From the NCBI GenBank assembly GCA_029007725.1, contig JAQXIJ010000029.1, positions 1 to 35,963 of the forward strand: a stretch of 35,963 nucleotides of DNA. The letters are read 5' to 3'. The position numbers and the translations under genes are program-made. Source of the stretch: Bacillota bacterium (GTDB lineage: Bacteria > Bacillota > Clostridia > UBA1381). This document shows, piece after piece, positions 26,323-34,481 of this stretch (its first letter is position 1; the number at the start of each line of letters is the position of its first letter). The notes beneath the pieces were generated by a model, which was given only the letters and a program-made list of their open reading frames with translations, searched no databases and was not told where the DNA came from.

Positions 26323-26496
26323 ATGGATACAAATATGAGCTGTGGCTGCGTAGGTTACGGATATGTTCCGCGCCAAAAACTGAACTGCGTTTTTGATGCC
26401 CAAACGGCTCTTAAGCAAGGCAGTCTTTTTCCGGAACTGGTTCTTACAATAGATGAATACGGAAAGGTTTGCAAAGGAGGCGGCATGGCGGAATGA
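26323..26496 (+). CDS. cotJA: Spore coat associated protein CotJA
   Basis: A 57-residue protein (start ATG 26323, AAGGAG 8 nt upstream). It contains YVPRQKLNCVFDAQTALKQG and LFPELV, matching the CotJA family of small spore-coat associated proteins. The N-terminus has an extra Cys-Gly-Cys. It overlaps cotJB by 4 bp (ATGA), as expected for the cotJABC operon, which is mother-cell expressed in Bacillus. Confidence 0.9.
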   Translation: MDTNMSCGCVGYGYVPRQKLNCVFDAQTALKQGSLFPELVLTIDEYGKVCKGGGMAE

Positions 26497-26747
26497 CACA
26501 GAATGAACTGAGAAAGCAGATTCAAAGCTATCGATTTGCCGCTCATGATATGCTGCTGTTTCTTGATACTCACCCCGAGGACCGCAAAGGCTTTTTGATT
26601 TTTAAAGACCTGACAAAGAAGGCAAATGAGCTGACGGCGGAATATCAGGCGGAATACGGTCCGCTTACCTCACCGGCTGCTGCCGAGTATGACGAATTTA
26701 AGTGGATAGACGGTCCGTGGCCGTGGGAAAAGGGAGGTAATGCATAA
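26493..26747 (+). CDS. cotJB: Spore coat protein CotJB
   Basis: 84 residues with the family hallmarks HDMLLFLDTHPEDRKGF near residues 18-34 and the C-terminal FKWIDGPWPWE. ATG overlaps the cotJA stop. The next start codon (26747) overlaps its TAA by one base. Role: assembly of CotJC into the spore coat. Confidence 0.92.
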   Translation: MTQNELRKQIQSYRFAAHDMLLFLDTHPEDRKGFLIFKDLTKKANELTAEYQAEYGPLTSPAAAEYDEFKWIDGPWPWEKGGNA

Positions 26748-26857
26748 TGTTCGGTTATATGAAATCCTTACAGTATCCGATAAAAATTAAAAATAAAAAT
26801 CCGCAGCTTGCGGCACTGATTGCAACTCAGTATGGAGGAGCATATACCAGAAACTAA
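26747..26857 (+). pseudogene. cotJC: CotJC, truncated to the first 36 residues
   Basis: The 36-codon frame reads MFGYMKSLQYPIKIKNKNPQ then LAALIATQYGGAYTRN and stops. This matches only the N-terminus of CotJC, a manganese-catalase-like coat protein of about 190 residues whose sequence normally continues after the QYGG segment. The metal-binding helices are missing and a terminator hairpin starts 5 bp after the stop, so most of the gene has been deleted. AGGGAGG lies upstream, so a 36-aa peptide may still be made. cotJA and cotJB remain intact. Confidence 0.8.
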
Positions 26858-26861
26858 AAAA

Positions 26862-26949
26862 GAGCATAAAAAATGTGGCGTTCAGCGGAAAGATAACCGC
26901 CGGCAAGTCGGCATTTGCTTTTTTGTCCCGCACATTTTTTGCTCGTTTT
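26862..26949. terminator. Branched hairpin between cotJ and prfB
   Basis: An outer stem (26862-26877 with 26931-26944, one bulge) encloses two small hairpins (GCGG/CCGC near 26885-26900 and GCAA/TTGC near 26903-26918). A T-run follows (26946-26950), and A-runs give T-runs on the other strand. It lies between convergent genes and most likely ends both transcripts, although the branched form is more elaborate than usual. Confidence 0.65.
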
Positions 26950-26951
26950 TC

Positions 26952-28073
26952 TTATTTGTTTTCAAGTTGACCTAAGCTTGCCGCTTTAAGGTAAGCGTTT
27001 ATAAACCCGTCAATATCACCGTCCATAACTGCACCGATGTTGCCCATTTCAAAATTTGTTCGATGGTCCTTTACAAGGTTGTAAGGATGGAAAACATATG
27101 AACGAATCTGACTGCCCCAAGCTATTTCTTTCTGAACGCCCTTGATGTCCTCAATTTTTTCTTTTTGCTGCTGCTCGGCGATTTCGACAAGCTTGGACTT
27201 TAGCATCTTCATGGCATATTCCTTGTTCTGGTGTTGTGAGCGCTGAGTCTGGCACGACGTAACGATGCCGGTAGGAATGTGTGTGATTCTTACCGCCGAA
27301 TCGGTTTTGTTGATATGCTGACCGCCTGCGCCGGACGAGCGGTATGTATCAATTTTCAAATCCTCGGGGCGGATATCAATTTCTATATCGTCCTCTATTT
27401 CCTGCATAACCTCGATTGAAGCAAAGGAGGTATGGCGTCTGCCAGAAGCGTCAAACGGCGAAATGCGCACAAGTCTGTGCACACCCTTTTCCGATTTTAA
27501 ATATCCATAGGCATTTAAACCTTTAATAGCAATGGTTGCGCTCTTTATTCCTGCTTCATCGCCGGGGAGCATATCAATGGTTTCAGTGCTGTAGCCGGTT
27601 TTCTGGGCGTACATCTGGTACATACGTATCAGCATTTCACACCAATCCTGTGCCTCGGTGCCGCCGGCTCCGGCGTGAAAAGTCATGATTGCGTTGCACT
27701 TGTCATAGTGACCCGAAAGCAGCGTTTCAAGCGTCATTTTTTCGATTGATTTTTCAACATTTTCAACAGCATTTTTGATTTCACCAATCATGGATTCGTC
27801 GTTTTCGTCGTTCGCAAGATCGATGAGCACTATTGTGTCCTCCCAGCTGCTTTTTAATGACTCATATGCTGCAACCTTGTCTTTTAGCTGCTTGGTTTTT
27901 TGCAGAATCTTTTGCGAGTTTTCCATGTCGTCCCAAAAATTCTGCTCTGCAGCCTGCTTTTCGAGATCGGCTATTTCTTTTTTTGTTCCGGCAATATCAA
28001 GCGAGATTTCAAGGTCATTTATCTTTTGCTCAAGACCTTGAAGCCCAAGCTTATATTGTTCATATTCGATCAT
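26952..28073 (-). CDS. prfB: Peptide chain release factor 2
   Basis: 373 residues. Recognises UGA and UAA stop codons and triggers peptide release. The RF2 tripeptide SPF (ISPFDASG, about residue 205) and the catalytic GGQ (SSGAGGQHINKTDSAVR, about 252) are both present. ATG 28073 is chosen from AAAGGA 8 nt upstream. The usual in-frame UGA with +1 frameshift near codon 25 is absent: the sequence there reads CTTGAT (Leu-Asp) in continuous frame, so the classical autoregulation is missing. It follows secA by 95 bp on the same strand, a common Firmicute arrangement. Confidence 0.97.
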   Translation of the reverse strand: MIEYEQYKLGLQGLEQKINDLEISLDIAGTKKEIADLEKQAAEQNFWDDMENSQKILQKTKQLKDKVAAYESLKSSWEDTIVLIDLANDENDESMIGEIKNAVENVEKSIEKMTLETLLSGHYDKCNAIMTFHAGAGGTEAQDWCEMLIRMYQMYAQKTGYSTETIDMLPGDEAGIKSATIAIKGLNAYGYLKSEKGVHRLVRISPFDASGRRHTSFASIEVMQEIEDDIEIDIRPEDLKIDTYRSSGAGGQHINKTDSAVRITHIPTGIVTSCQTQRSQHQNKEYAMKMLKSKLVEIAEQQQKEKIEDIKGVQKEIAWGSQIRSYVFHPYNLVKDHRTNFEMGNIGAVMDGDIDGFINAYLKAASLGQLENK

Positions 28074-28168
28074 AGTAACATTCCTTTCGTTTAATAAAGG
28101 GCTAAAAAGAAATGTCTGAAAAAGCTTCAAACATTTCTTTTTGGTTTCATTGCCGTGATACAGCAAAT

Positions 28169-30931
28169 TTATTTTCCGCAGCAATGCTTATATTTTTTGC
28201 CCGAACCGCACGGACATGGGTCGTTTCTGCCAGGTGTTTTCTTCACCTTTGCAGGCCGGTCGCCAAGAGATCCATCACCGGCTGTTTCGATGGGCTTTGC
28301 TACTTGAACACGCTTTATCTCAACCTGAGGACGCGGTTTTACCGCAAGTACATATCTTACAGTGTCGCGCTTGATTGCGTCCAACATACCTTCATAAAGC
28401 TCGCTTCCGACATTTCTGTATTCAATGACAGGGTCGTGCTGACCATATGCTCTCAATCCGATCTCGCGCTTAACGTGCTCCATTTCATCAAGATGATCCA
28501 TCCACAGAGTGTCTACAACGCGTAGCATCATTACGCGCTCAACCTCGCGCATAACAGGGCCGAACAGCTCGTTTTGCTCCTTGTAGCGCTTTTCGGCGAT
28601 TTCGATGAGACGATCTTTAATATCGTCCTTAGTTATTGTGTCAAGCTCTTCCTTTGTTATTTCAAATTCGCCGTTTGCTTGAAGATTGGTGTTTGCAAAT
28701 TCGGTCAGAGCTTTGATATTCCAATTTTCCGGAATGTCGGTAACTCCGATGTAGTCGTCGATTGCAGAATCAACAACGGTGTGCAGCATATTTTTTATAG
28801 TTCCGGAAATGTCCTCGCCGTCCAGAACCATCTGACGCTGCGCATATATGATTTTACGCTGCTCGTTCATAACCTCGTCGTACTGAAGCACATGACGACG
28901 CGCGTCAAAATGTCTGCTTTCGAGGTTCTTCTGTGCGTTTTCGATAGATTTGTTTAGGATCCCTGCTTCAATCGGCTCATCCTCCGGCATCTTGAGGGCT
29001 TCGACCATCTTTTTAACTCGGTCTGAACCGAAGATGCGCATAAGGTCGTCCTCAAGCGACAAATAGAACTTGGAATGACCGGGATCGCCTTGACGTCCGG
29101 CACGTCCGCGCAGCTGATTGTCGATACGGCGTGATTCGTGACGCTCGGTACCGATGATATACAGTCCGCCGAGACTGCGAACCTCTTCCTGCTCGCCTTT
29201 GATTTCGTTTTTGAACTTGTCGTTTAGCTCTCTGTATTCCTGCCTTACCTTAATAATGTCTTCATCATCGGTTTCCGCAAAGCCGGTAGCCTCGGTAAGA
29301 AGCATATCAATTTTAGCGTCGTTCATATCCTCGTCGTTTTCCTTTTCGGCGATAAGACGCTTTTTAAGCTCGTGCTTCGCCATATATTCGGCGTTTCCGC
29401 CGAGGATTATGTCTGTACCGCGGCCTGCCATGTTTGTGGCGATGGTAACTGCACCCTTTTTACCTGCCTGCGCGATAATTTCCGCTTCTTTTGCGTGATA
29501 TTTGGCATTTAATACCTCATGCTTTATGCCCTCTTTTTTAAGCAGAGCAGAAAGAATCTCGGACTTGTCAACGTTTACTGTGCCGACCAAAACCGGCTGA
29601 CCCTTTTCGTTACATTCCTTGATTTTGCGGATTACCGCCATATACTTGCCCTTTTCGGTCTTGTATACGCTGTCATGCTCGTCGATTCGTGCAATTGGCT
29701 TGTTGGTAGGAACTTCAACGCAGTCAAGATGGTAGGTTTGCTGAAATTCTTCTTCTTCAGTAAGAGCCGTACCGGTCATACCCGAAAGCTTGTTATAAAG
29801 TCTGAAATAGTTCTGGAACGTGATGGTTGCAAGAGTTTTTGACTCATTTTCAACCGTAACGCCTTCCTTTGCCTCGATAGCCTGGTGCAGACCGTCGGAA
29901 TAGCGTCTGCCGGGCATTATACGTCCGGTAAATTCGTCAACTATCATAACCTCGTTGTTCTGAACAACGTACTGCTGGTCACGGTGCATAACACCGTTTG
30001 CCTGAAGCGCTTGGTTGATATGATGCTGAATTTTCATATTGTCGGGATCGGCAAGATTTTCTATGCCGAAAAACTGCTCGGCTTTCTGAATGCCGCGCTT
30101 TGTAAGCGTTGCTGTTTTTGCCTTTTCGTCTACGATATAATCGCAGTCTGCATCGTCGTCAAGCTCCTTGTCGTCCTCTTCTGTAACAACCATTTTTTGC
30201 AGGCCTTTTACAAATCGGTCAGCGGTCTTGTACAAATCGTTTGCAATTTCACCCATACCCGAGATAATAAGCGGTGTTCTTGCTTCATCGATAAGGATTG
30301 AGTCAACCTCGTCGACGATTGCGTAGTTGTGACCACGCTGAACCTGCTGCTGCTTATAGGTAACCATGTTGTCACGAAGGTAGTCGAAGCCCATTTCGTT
30401 GTTGGTGCCGTAGGTAATGTCGGCAGAATATGCTGCCTTTCTTTGGTCATTGTCCATATCGTGGATTATAAGTCCTACCGAAACGCCCAGGAACTTATAA
30501 ACTTTGCCCATCCATTCTGAGTCACGCTTTGCAAGGTAATCGTTTACGGTAACGATATGTACGCCCTTGCCTGTCAGTGAGTTTAGGTATGCCGGAAGAG
30601 TGGAAACAAGCGTTTTTCCTTCACCGGTTTTCATTTCGGCAATTCTGCCCTGGTGCAGAATGATTCCGCCGATAACCTGTACATAAAAGTGCTTCATCTC
30701 AAGCACGCGCCACGAAGCCTCGCGCATGACAGCAAAAGCCTCGGGCAGCAGGTCATCAAGCGTTTCACCCTTTGAAAGTCTTTCTTTAAATTCTGCGGTC
30801 TTGGATTTTAGCTCGCTGTCAGACAGTGCCGTCATGGTATCTTCAAGCGCCATGACCTTATCGGCTATCGGCTTTACCCGCTTAAGCTCCCTTGCGGAAT
30901 ACGAGCCGAAAATTTTATCAAAAAGTCCCAT
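28169..30931 (-). CDS. secA: Preprotein translocase ATPase SecA
   Basis: 920 residues. Motor of the Sec system, driving proteins through SecYEG. Walker A is in [12 protein letters not shown] (about residue 100), the DEAD-like box reads [29 protein letters not shown] and [10 protein letters not shown] follow, and the C-terminal zinc motif [17 protein letters not shown] is intact, as needed for SecB/phospholipid-type interactions. GAGGTGA lies 4 nt before the ATG. Length is slightly above the Bacillus form because of charged inserts (for example near residues 245-260 and 525-570). prfB follows in the same direction. Confidence 0.98.
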   Translation of the reverse strand: MGLFDKIFGSYSARELKRVKPIADKVMALEDTMTALSDSELKSKTAEFKERLSKGETLDDLLPEAFAVMREASWRVLEMKHFYVQVIGGIILHQGRIAEMKTGEGKTLVSTLPAYLNSLTGKGVHIVTVNDYLAKRDSEWMGKVYKFLGVSVGLIIHDMDNDQRKAAYSADITYGTNNEMGFDYLRDNMVTYKQQQVQRGHNYAIVDEVDSILIDEARTPLIISGMGEIANDLYKTADRFVKGLQKMVVTEEDDKELDDDADCDYIVDEKAKTATLTKRGIQKAEQFFGIENLADPDNMKIQHHINQALQANGVMHRDQQYVVQNNEVMIVDEFTGRIMPGRRYSDGLHQAIEAKEGVTVENESKTLATITFQNYFRLYNKLSGMTGTALTEEEEFQQTYHLDCVEVPTNKPIARIDEHDSVYKTEKGKYMAVIRKIKECNEKGQPVLVGTVNVDKSEILSALLKKEGIKHEVLNAKYHAKEAEIIAQAGKKGAVTIATNMAGRGTDIILGGNAEYMAKHELKKRLIAEKENDEDMNDAKIDMLLTEATGFAETDDEDIIKVRQEYRELNDKFKNEIKGEQEEVRSLGGLYIIGTERHESRRIDNQLRGRAGRQGDPGHSKFYLSLEDDLMRIFGSDRVKKMVEALKMPEDEPIEAGILNKSIENAQKNLESRHFDARRHVLQYDEVMNEQRKIIYAQRQMVLDGEDISGTIKNMLHTVVDSAIDDYIGVTDIPENWNIKALTEFANTNLQANGEFEITKEELDTITKDDIKDRLIEIAEKRYKEQNELFGPVMREVERVMMLRVVDTLWMDHLDEMEHVKREIGLRAYGQHDPVIEYRNVGSELYEGMLDAIKRDTVRYVLAVKPRPQVEIKRVQVAKPIETAGDGSLGDRPAKVKKTPGRNDPCPCGSGKKYKHCCGK

Positions 30932-30984
30932 ACATTCACCTCATTAGTCTTTATCACAGATTATTATTCATAATCGTAGCATAC

Positions 30985-31011
30985 ATTATAATACACCTAT
31001 TTTACAGTATA
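30985..31011 (-). promoter_or_regulatory. Possible secA promoter elements
   Basis: On the minus strand TATAAT (30990-30985) with a weak GTTATA -35, and further upstream an extended -10 TGTTATACT. Either could start secA. The 250-bp region 30932-31181 otherwise holds only the two dpa terminators and AT-rich DNA, including an 8-bp inverted repeat CACAGATT/AATCTGTG (30955 and 31017) around these boxes. Confidence 0.35.
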
Positions 31012-31093
31012 ACACAAATCTGTGAGAATTACTATACCTTTTTTATCATTTTTATAAATTTTTCAAAATATTAACATTTTATGCTGTGCAGAC

Positions 31094-31121
31094 AAAAAAA
31101 TGCCGCCAGTTATATGGGCGG
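31094..31121 (-). terminator. Second (distal) terminator of the dpa operon
   Basis: Read on the minus strand CCGCC and GGCGG (31121-31117 with 31107-31103) with a 9-nt loop are followed by CATTTTTTT. It lies just beyond the stronger terminator at 31131-31160, making a tandem pair. Confidence 0.65.
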
Positions 31122-31130
31122 AGCTGTAAA

Positions 31131-31160
31131 AAACGTGGGGCTGTAAAAAGATACAGCCCC
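31131..31160 (-). terminator. Intrinsic terminator of the dpa operon
   Basis: A 9-bp perfect stem GGGGCTGTA/TACAGCCCC (31152-31160 with 31137-31145) with a 6-nt loop; on the minus strand it is followed by ACGTTTTTT. It starts about 20 bp after the dpaB stop. Confidence 0.85.
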
Positions 31161-31181
31161 TTCATTGGTAGATATATATAA

Positions 31182-31760
31182 TCAGCACAATATTGGCTGG
31201 AGTTGTTTTTGCTCAAGTGCAAGCTCTGCCGCGGCGGTTATCTGCGTCATGTCAGCAACGAGCGAATTTGGCTTTTTCTTGCAGTCATCCTGACCAAACG
31301 GAACAAGATAGATGTTTTTTGAATTAAGCAGAGTGCCTATATTTTTTGCGGCACTGCCGAGCCCGTCGTTTGTAGAAACCGCAACAAGAACCGGTTTTTG
31401 GTTGCGCAGATGCGCTTTCACAGCCATGGTTACGCTGCTGTCGGCAATGCCCGATGCAAGCTTTGCAAGCGTGTTGCCGGTACACGGCGCAACAATAAGC
31501 AGGTCAAGATAGCCTTTCGGCCCGATAGGCTCTGCATCCTTTACAGAACAGATTATTTGCCTGCCCGCTATTTCCTCGATTTTTGCGCGAAAATTCATTG
31601 CACTTCCAAAGCGTGTGTCGGTGCCTGCTGCCGTTTCACTCATGATAGGATAAATTTCCGCACCGGTATCGCAAAGCTTTTCAAGCTCCTTTATAACGCG
31701 CGAAAATGTGCAGAATGACCCTGTCATTGCAAAGCCTATGCGCTTATCCGTTAAATCCAT
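31182..31760 (-). CDS. dpaB: Dipicolinate synthase subunit B
   Basis: 192 residues, flavoprotein-type fold: RIGFAMTGSFCTFSRVIKEL at the N-terminus, PIMSETAAGTDTRFG, and DLLIVAPCTGNTLAKLASGI for the flavin-binding site. With DpaA it makes dipicolinic acid from the lysine-pathway intermediate in the mother cell, for loading into the spore core. ATG 31760 follows GGGGGTG by 7 nt; the frame is open 8 codons earlier inside dpaA. The gap to dpaA is 4 bp, so the two are one operon. Confidence 0.95.
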   Translation of the reverse strand: MDLTDKRIGFAMTGSFCTFSRVIKELEKLCDTGAEIYPIMSETAAGTDTRFGSAMNFRAKIEEIAGRQIICSVKDAEPIGPKGYLDLLIVAPCTGNTLAKLASGIADSSVTMAVKAHLRNQKPVLVAVSTNDGLGSAAKNIGTLLNSKNIYLVPFGQDDCKKKPNSLVADMTQITAAAELALEQKQLQPILC

Positions 31761-31764
31761 TATT

Positions 31765-32607
31765 CTACACCCCCGTTTCCGCAAGGATATTTATAATGGT
31801 TTCTTCAATTATTCTGCCTGAGCTTATCGGTGCTACCTTTCCCGGAAGCGAAAGTGCCCAGATGACATTTTTACCAAGCTTTTTTGCAGTGTTAAAGTCC
31901 ACGCCGCCCGGCTTTGAAGCAAGGTCAATTATAAGCGCGTCGTCGCTTACCCTGCAAAGTATTTCCTCGGTCAGAACGACCGCGGGGATAGTGTTTATAA
32001 TAAGGTCAAATTCATCGATATGACCGATAAGATCCTTTGTATGTACCGCACGCATGCCGTTTTCTTCAATCCATGCAAAATCGCTGCACTTTCTTGCCGA
32101 AACAGTGACATAGGCTCCGAGCAGAGACAGCTTTTTTGAAAGGATTTTTCCGACCCTGCCGTAGCCCATAACGAGCGCTCGGCTCCCGCTGAGCGTTATC
32201 GGCATCTCGGCAAGGGCTATTTCTATCGCTCCCTCAGCTGTCGGGACGGCATTTTTAATGATAAGTTCCTCACGCTTGTAATAGTCCGTATATTTCAGCT
32301 TACGTGCTTCGAGCATTTGGCACACTTCTTCCGAAATGCACGCACCGAGAACAAGTGCATTTTCCGCAATGTTGTCAAGAACCTCCGCCAGCGTCAGCTT
32401 TTTCTTTGCCATCGGTGCATTTATATAAACATTATCATAGCTGACGGGAATTGGCAGCACAACAATATCGGCATTCTTCAGTTTTGAAAGGTTGTCGTCC
32501 GTTTCGGACAAGCCGATTTTGGCTGTTGAGAAGCCGTCTTTGCTCAAAAGCTCCGCCACCGTAATCTGCCTGAGATCGCCGCCGACAACATAAACCGTAC
32601 TTTTCAT
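31765..32607 (-). CDS. dpaA: Dipicolinate synthase subunit A
   Basis: 280 residues. The N-terminal domain starts VYVVGGDLRQITVAELL, and the C-terminal Rossmann NAD(P)-binding domain has ALVMGYGRVGKILSKKLS (near 145-162). INTIPAVVLTEEIL and DLASKPGGVDF follow. It reduces/oxidises the dihydrodipicolinate-type intermediate together with DpaB. AAGGAGG lies 8 nt before the ATG. A SigK-like promoter sits about 20 bp upstream, consistent with late mother-cell expression of this operon in Bacillus. Confidence 0.96.
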   Translation of the reverse strand: MKSTVYVVGGDLRQITVAELLSKDGFSTAKIGLSETDDNLSKLKNADIVVLPIPVSYDNVYINAPMAKKKLTLAEVLDNIAENALVLGACISEEVCQMLEARKLKYTDYYKREELIIKNAVPTAEGAIEIALAEMPITLSGSRALVMGYGRVGKILSKKLSLLGAYVTVSARKCSDFAWIEENGMRAVHTKDLIGHIDEFDLIINTIPAVVLTEEILCRVSDDALIIDLASKPGGVDFNTAKKLGKNVIWALSLPGKVAPISSGRIIEETIINILAETGV

Positions 32608-32625
32608 CGCTATACCTCCTTTCTA

Positions 32626-32654
32626 CCATAATATGAAATATCTTATTTTTTGTT
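32626..32654 (-). promoter_or_regulatory. SigK-like promoter of dpaAB
   Basis: On the minus strand AACA (32654-32651), a 15-bp spacer and CATATTATGG (32635-32626), close to the SigK pattern of an ACA/AC -35 and a CATAnnnTA -10. It lies about 20 bp before the dpaA start codon. Judged by eye only. Confidence 0.4.
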
Positions 32655-32685
32655 CGGATGTTTGCGCTAATTTTTGTCTTTGCAC

Positions 32686-32718
32686 AAAAAAAAGACCGCC
32701 GGAAAAGTGCCGGCAGTC
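32686..32718 (-). terminator. Intrinsic terminator of gap
   Basis: On the minus strand GACTGCCGG (32718-32710) pairs with CCGGCGGTC (32702-32694, one T-G pair), a 7-nt loop, followed by T8 (32693-32686). It starts about 40 bp after the gap stop. Confidence 0.9.
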
Positions 32719-32756
32719 CGAACCGTTGTTCTGAAATACGGTTTTTGTATGTTTGA

Positions 32757-33788
32757 TTAGTTAAGTTCAGCAAAGTACTTAATTGTTCTAACCATCTGGC
32801 TTGTGTATGAGTTTTCGTTGTCGTACCATGAAACAACCTGAACCTCATACAGATCATCAGCAATCTTTGAAACCATTGTCTGAGTAGCATCGAACAAAGA
32901 ACCGTATCTCATGCCGATAACATCTGAAGAAACGATAGGATCTTCGTTGTAGCCGAAGGATTCTGAAGCTTGAGCCTTCATAGCAGCGTTGATGGCTTCG
33001 GGAGTAACATCCTTGCCCTTTACAACAGCTGTAAGGATTGTTGTTGAACCGGTAGGAACAGGAACTCTTTGTGCAGAACCGATAAGTTTACCGTTCAGCT
33101 CAGGAATAACAAGGCCGATAGCCTTTGCAGCGCCTGTTGAGTTAGGAACGATGTTTGCAGCACCTGCTCTTGCACGTCTTAGGTCGCCCTTTCTGTGTGG
33201 ACCGTCAAGAATCATTTGGTCGCCTGTGTAAGCATGAATTGTTGACATGATACCTGACTGGATAGGAGCAAAATCGTTAAGAGCCTTAGCCATAGGAGCA
33301 AGGCAGTTTGTTGTACAGGAAGCAGCTGAAATAATTTTATCGTCTGCTGTAAGCGTGTTTTCATTTACGCTGAATACGATTGTCTTAAGATCTTTGCCGG
33401 CAGGAGCGGAGATAACAACTTTTTTGGCACCTGCATCGATGTGAGCCTGTGACTTTTCCTTAGATGTGTAGAAGCCTGTGCACTCAAGAACAACGTCTAC
33501 GCCAATTTTGCCCCATGGCAAATCCTTTGCGTCTTTTTCGGCATAAATTGTAATCTTTTTACCGTCAACAGTGATGCAGCCTTCGCCTGCTTCAACTGTA
33601 TGAGCACTTTCGCCGATTTTCCCGCAGTAGCCGCCTTGAGCTGTATCATACTTAAGAAGATTAGCCAACATTTTCGGATCTGTCAAATCGTTGATAGCAA
33701 CAATTTCATATCCCTCTGCGCCGAACATCTGACGAAATGCCAAACGTCCGATTCTTCCAAAACCGTTAATTGCAACTTTAACTGACAT
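32757..33788 (-). CDS. gap: Glyceraldehyde-3-phosphate dehydrogenase (type I)
   Basis: 343 residues. Converts glyceraldehyde-3-phosphate, phosphate and NAD to 1,3-bisphosphoglycerate in glycolysis. NAD-binding [14 protein letters not shown] at the N-terminus, catalytic [13 protein letters not shown] (Cys near residue 153), [11 protein letters not shown] with the catalytic His, [19 protein letters not shown], and the C-terminal [13 protein letters not shown] are intact. GGAGG lies 9 nt before ATG 33788; the upstream extension to 33860 lacks support. No neighbouring pgk or tpi genes; it is a single-gene unit with its own promoter and terminator. Confidence 0.98.
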   Translation of the reverse strand: MSVKVAINGFGRIGRLAFRQMFGAEGYEIVAINDLTDPKMLANLLKYDTAQGGYCGKIGESAHTVEAGEGCITVDGKKITIYAEKDAKDLPWGKIGVDVVLECTGFYTSKEKSQAHIDAGAKKVVISAPAGKDLKTIVFSVNENTLTADDKIISAASCTTNCLAPMAKALNDFAPIQSGIMSTIHAYTGDQMILDGPHRKGDLRRARAGAANIVPNSTGAAKAIGLVIPELNGKLIGSAQRVPVPTGSTTILTAVVKGKDVTPEAINAAMKAQASESFGYNEDPIVSSDVIGMRYGSLFDATQTMVSKIADDLYEVQVVSWYDNENSYTSQMVRTIKYFAELN

Positions 33789-33865
33789 GTTAAAATTCCT
33801 CCAATACATATTTTTACATATATTTCTAAGCGGATATTTAAAACATACCCTACTTATCATCTTAT

Positions 33866-33894
33866 ATTTTACATCAAAATTAAAAAATATACAA
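33866..33894 (-). promoter_or_regulatory. Candidate SigA-type promoter of gap
   Basis: On the minus strand TTGTAT (33894-33889), a 17-bp spacer and TAAAAT (33871-33866), about 80 bp before the gap start codon. The very AT-rich region allows other choices. Confidence 0.45.
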
Positions 33895-33975
33895 GCATAT
33901 TATGTTAAAATTCTGACATTTTTATAAATTTTGCAAAATATGCATAAATTTTAATTCAAAACTACCAATAAATTA

Positions 33976-34004
33976 TAGATTTATGATATGCTTTGTGCTA
34001 TAAT
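33976..34004 (+). promoter_or_regulatory. Candidate promoter of the vanZ-cls operon
   Basis: A perfect TATAAT (33999-34004) with a weak TAGATT at 17-bp spacing, 50 bp before the GTG start at 34054. Confidence 0.4.
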
Positions 34005-34053
34005 AAACAAAGATAATGAGGAATATTTAATTTATATAAAGGAGGTAAATGCC

Positions 34054-34479
34054 GTGAGAAAAAAAATACCTTTCATTTTGGCTGCTGTGACGGTTACCTG
34101 TTTCATTTTCGGAAATTCGGTGCAAAGCATCGAAGTCTCGTCTGCGCAAAGTGATAGGATAGTCGGAATTATTGCGGACTTTTTTGTTAGAATTGGAATA
34201 GGATTTGATGCCGGAGCTCTGACATACATAGTCAGAAAGCTGGCGCACGTGACCGAGTTTATGCTTCAGGGAATTATGCTTGCCAACTGTTTTAATATGG
34301 CGTACAGAAAACGGATAATATACATTCTGTTTCTCGGGCTTTTCACCGCCTGCACCGACGAATATATCCAGGTGTTTTCGGACAGGGGCAGCATGGTGCA
34401 GGATGTGTTTATAGACTTTTTCGGGACAATTCTCGGCACGGTGCTTGTCGGTATATCATATAAGGTAAGAAGGAGATAG
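34054..34479 (+). CDS. VanZ-family membrane protein
   Basis: 141 residues with about four hydrophobic segments. Family signatures: RKLAHVTEFMLQGIML (conserved His and Glu, about 66-81) and DEYIQVFSDRGSMVQDVFID (about 107-126). VanZ-like proteins are widespread in Firmicutes; one member gives low-level teicoplanin resistance, but most have unknown roles and resistance should not be inferred here. GTG 34054 lies 8 nt after AGGAGG; the frame is open to 33988 without a ribosome site. cls starts 2 bp after the stop. Confidence 0.9.
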   Translation: MRKKIPFILAAVTVTCFIFGNSVQSIEVSSAQSDRIVGIIADFFVRIGIGFDAGALTYIVRKLAHVTEFMLQGIMLANCFNMAYRKRIIYILFLGLFTACTDEYIQVFSDRGSMVQDVFIDFFGTILGTVLVGISYKVRRR

Positions 34480-34481
34480 AA

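Noticed and set aside
34054-34479. VanZ gene as a glycopeptide-resistance determinant.
   Set aside because: No vanRSHAXY genes nearby; VanZ-family proteins are common in Firmicutes and the context is cardiolipin synthesis.
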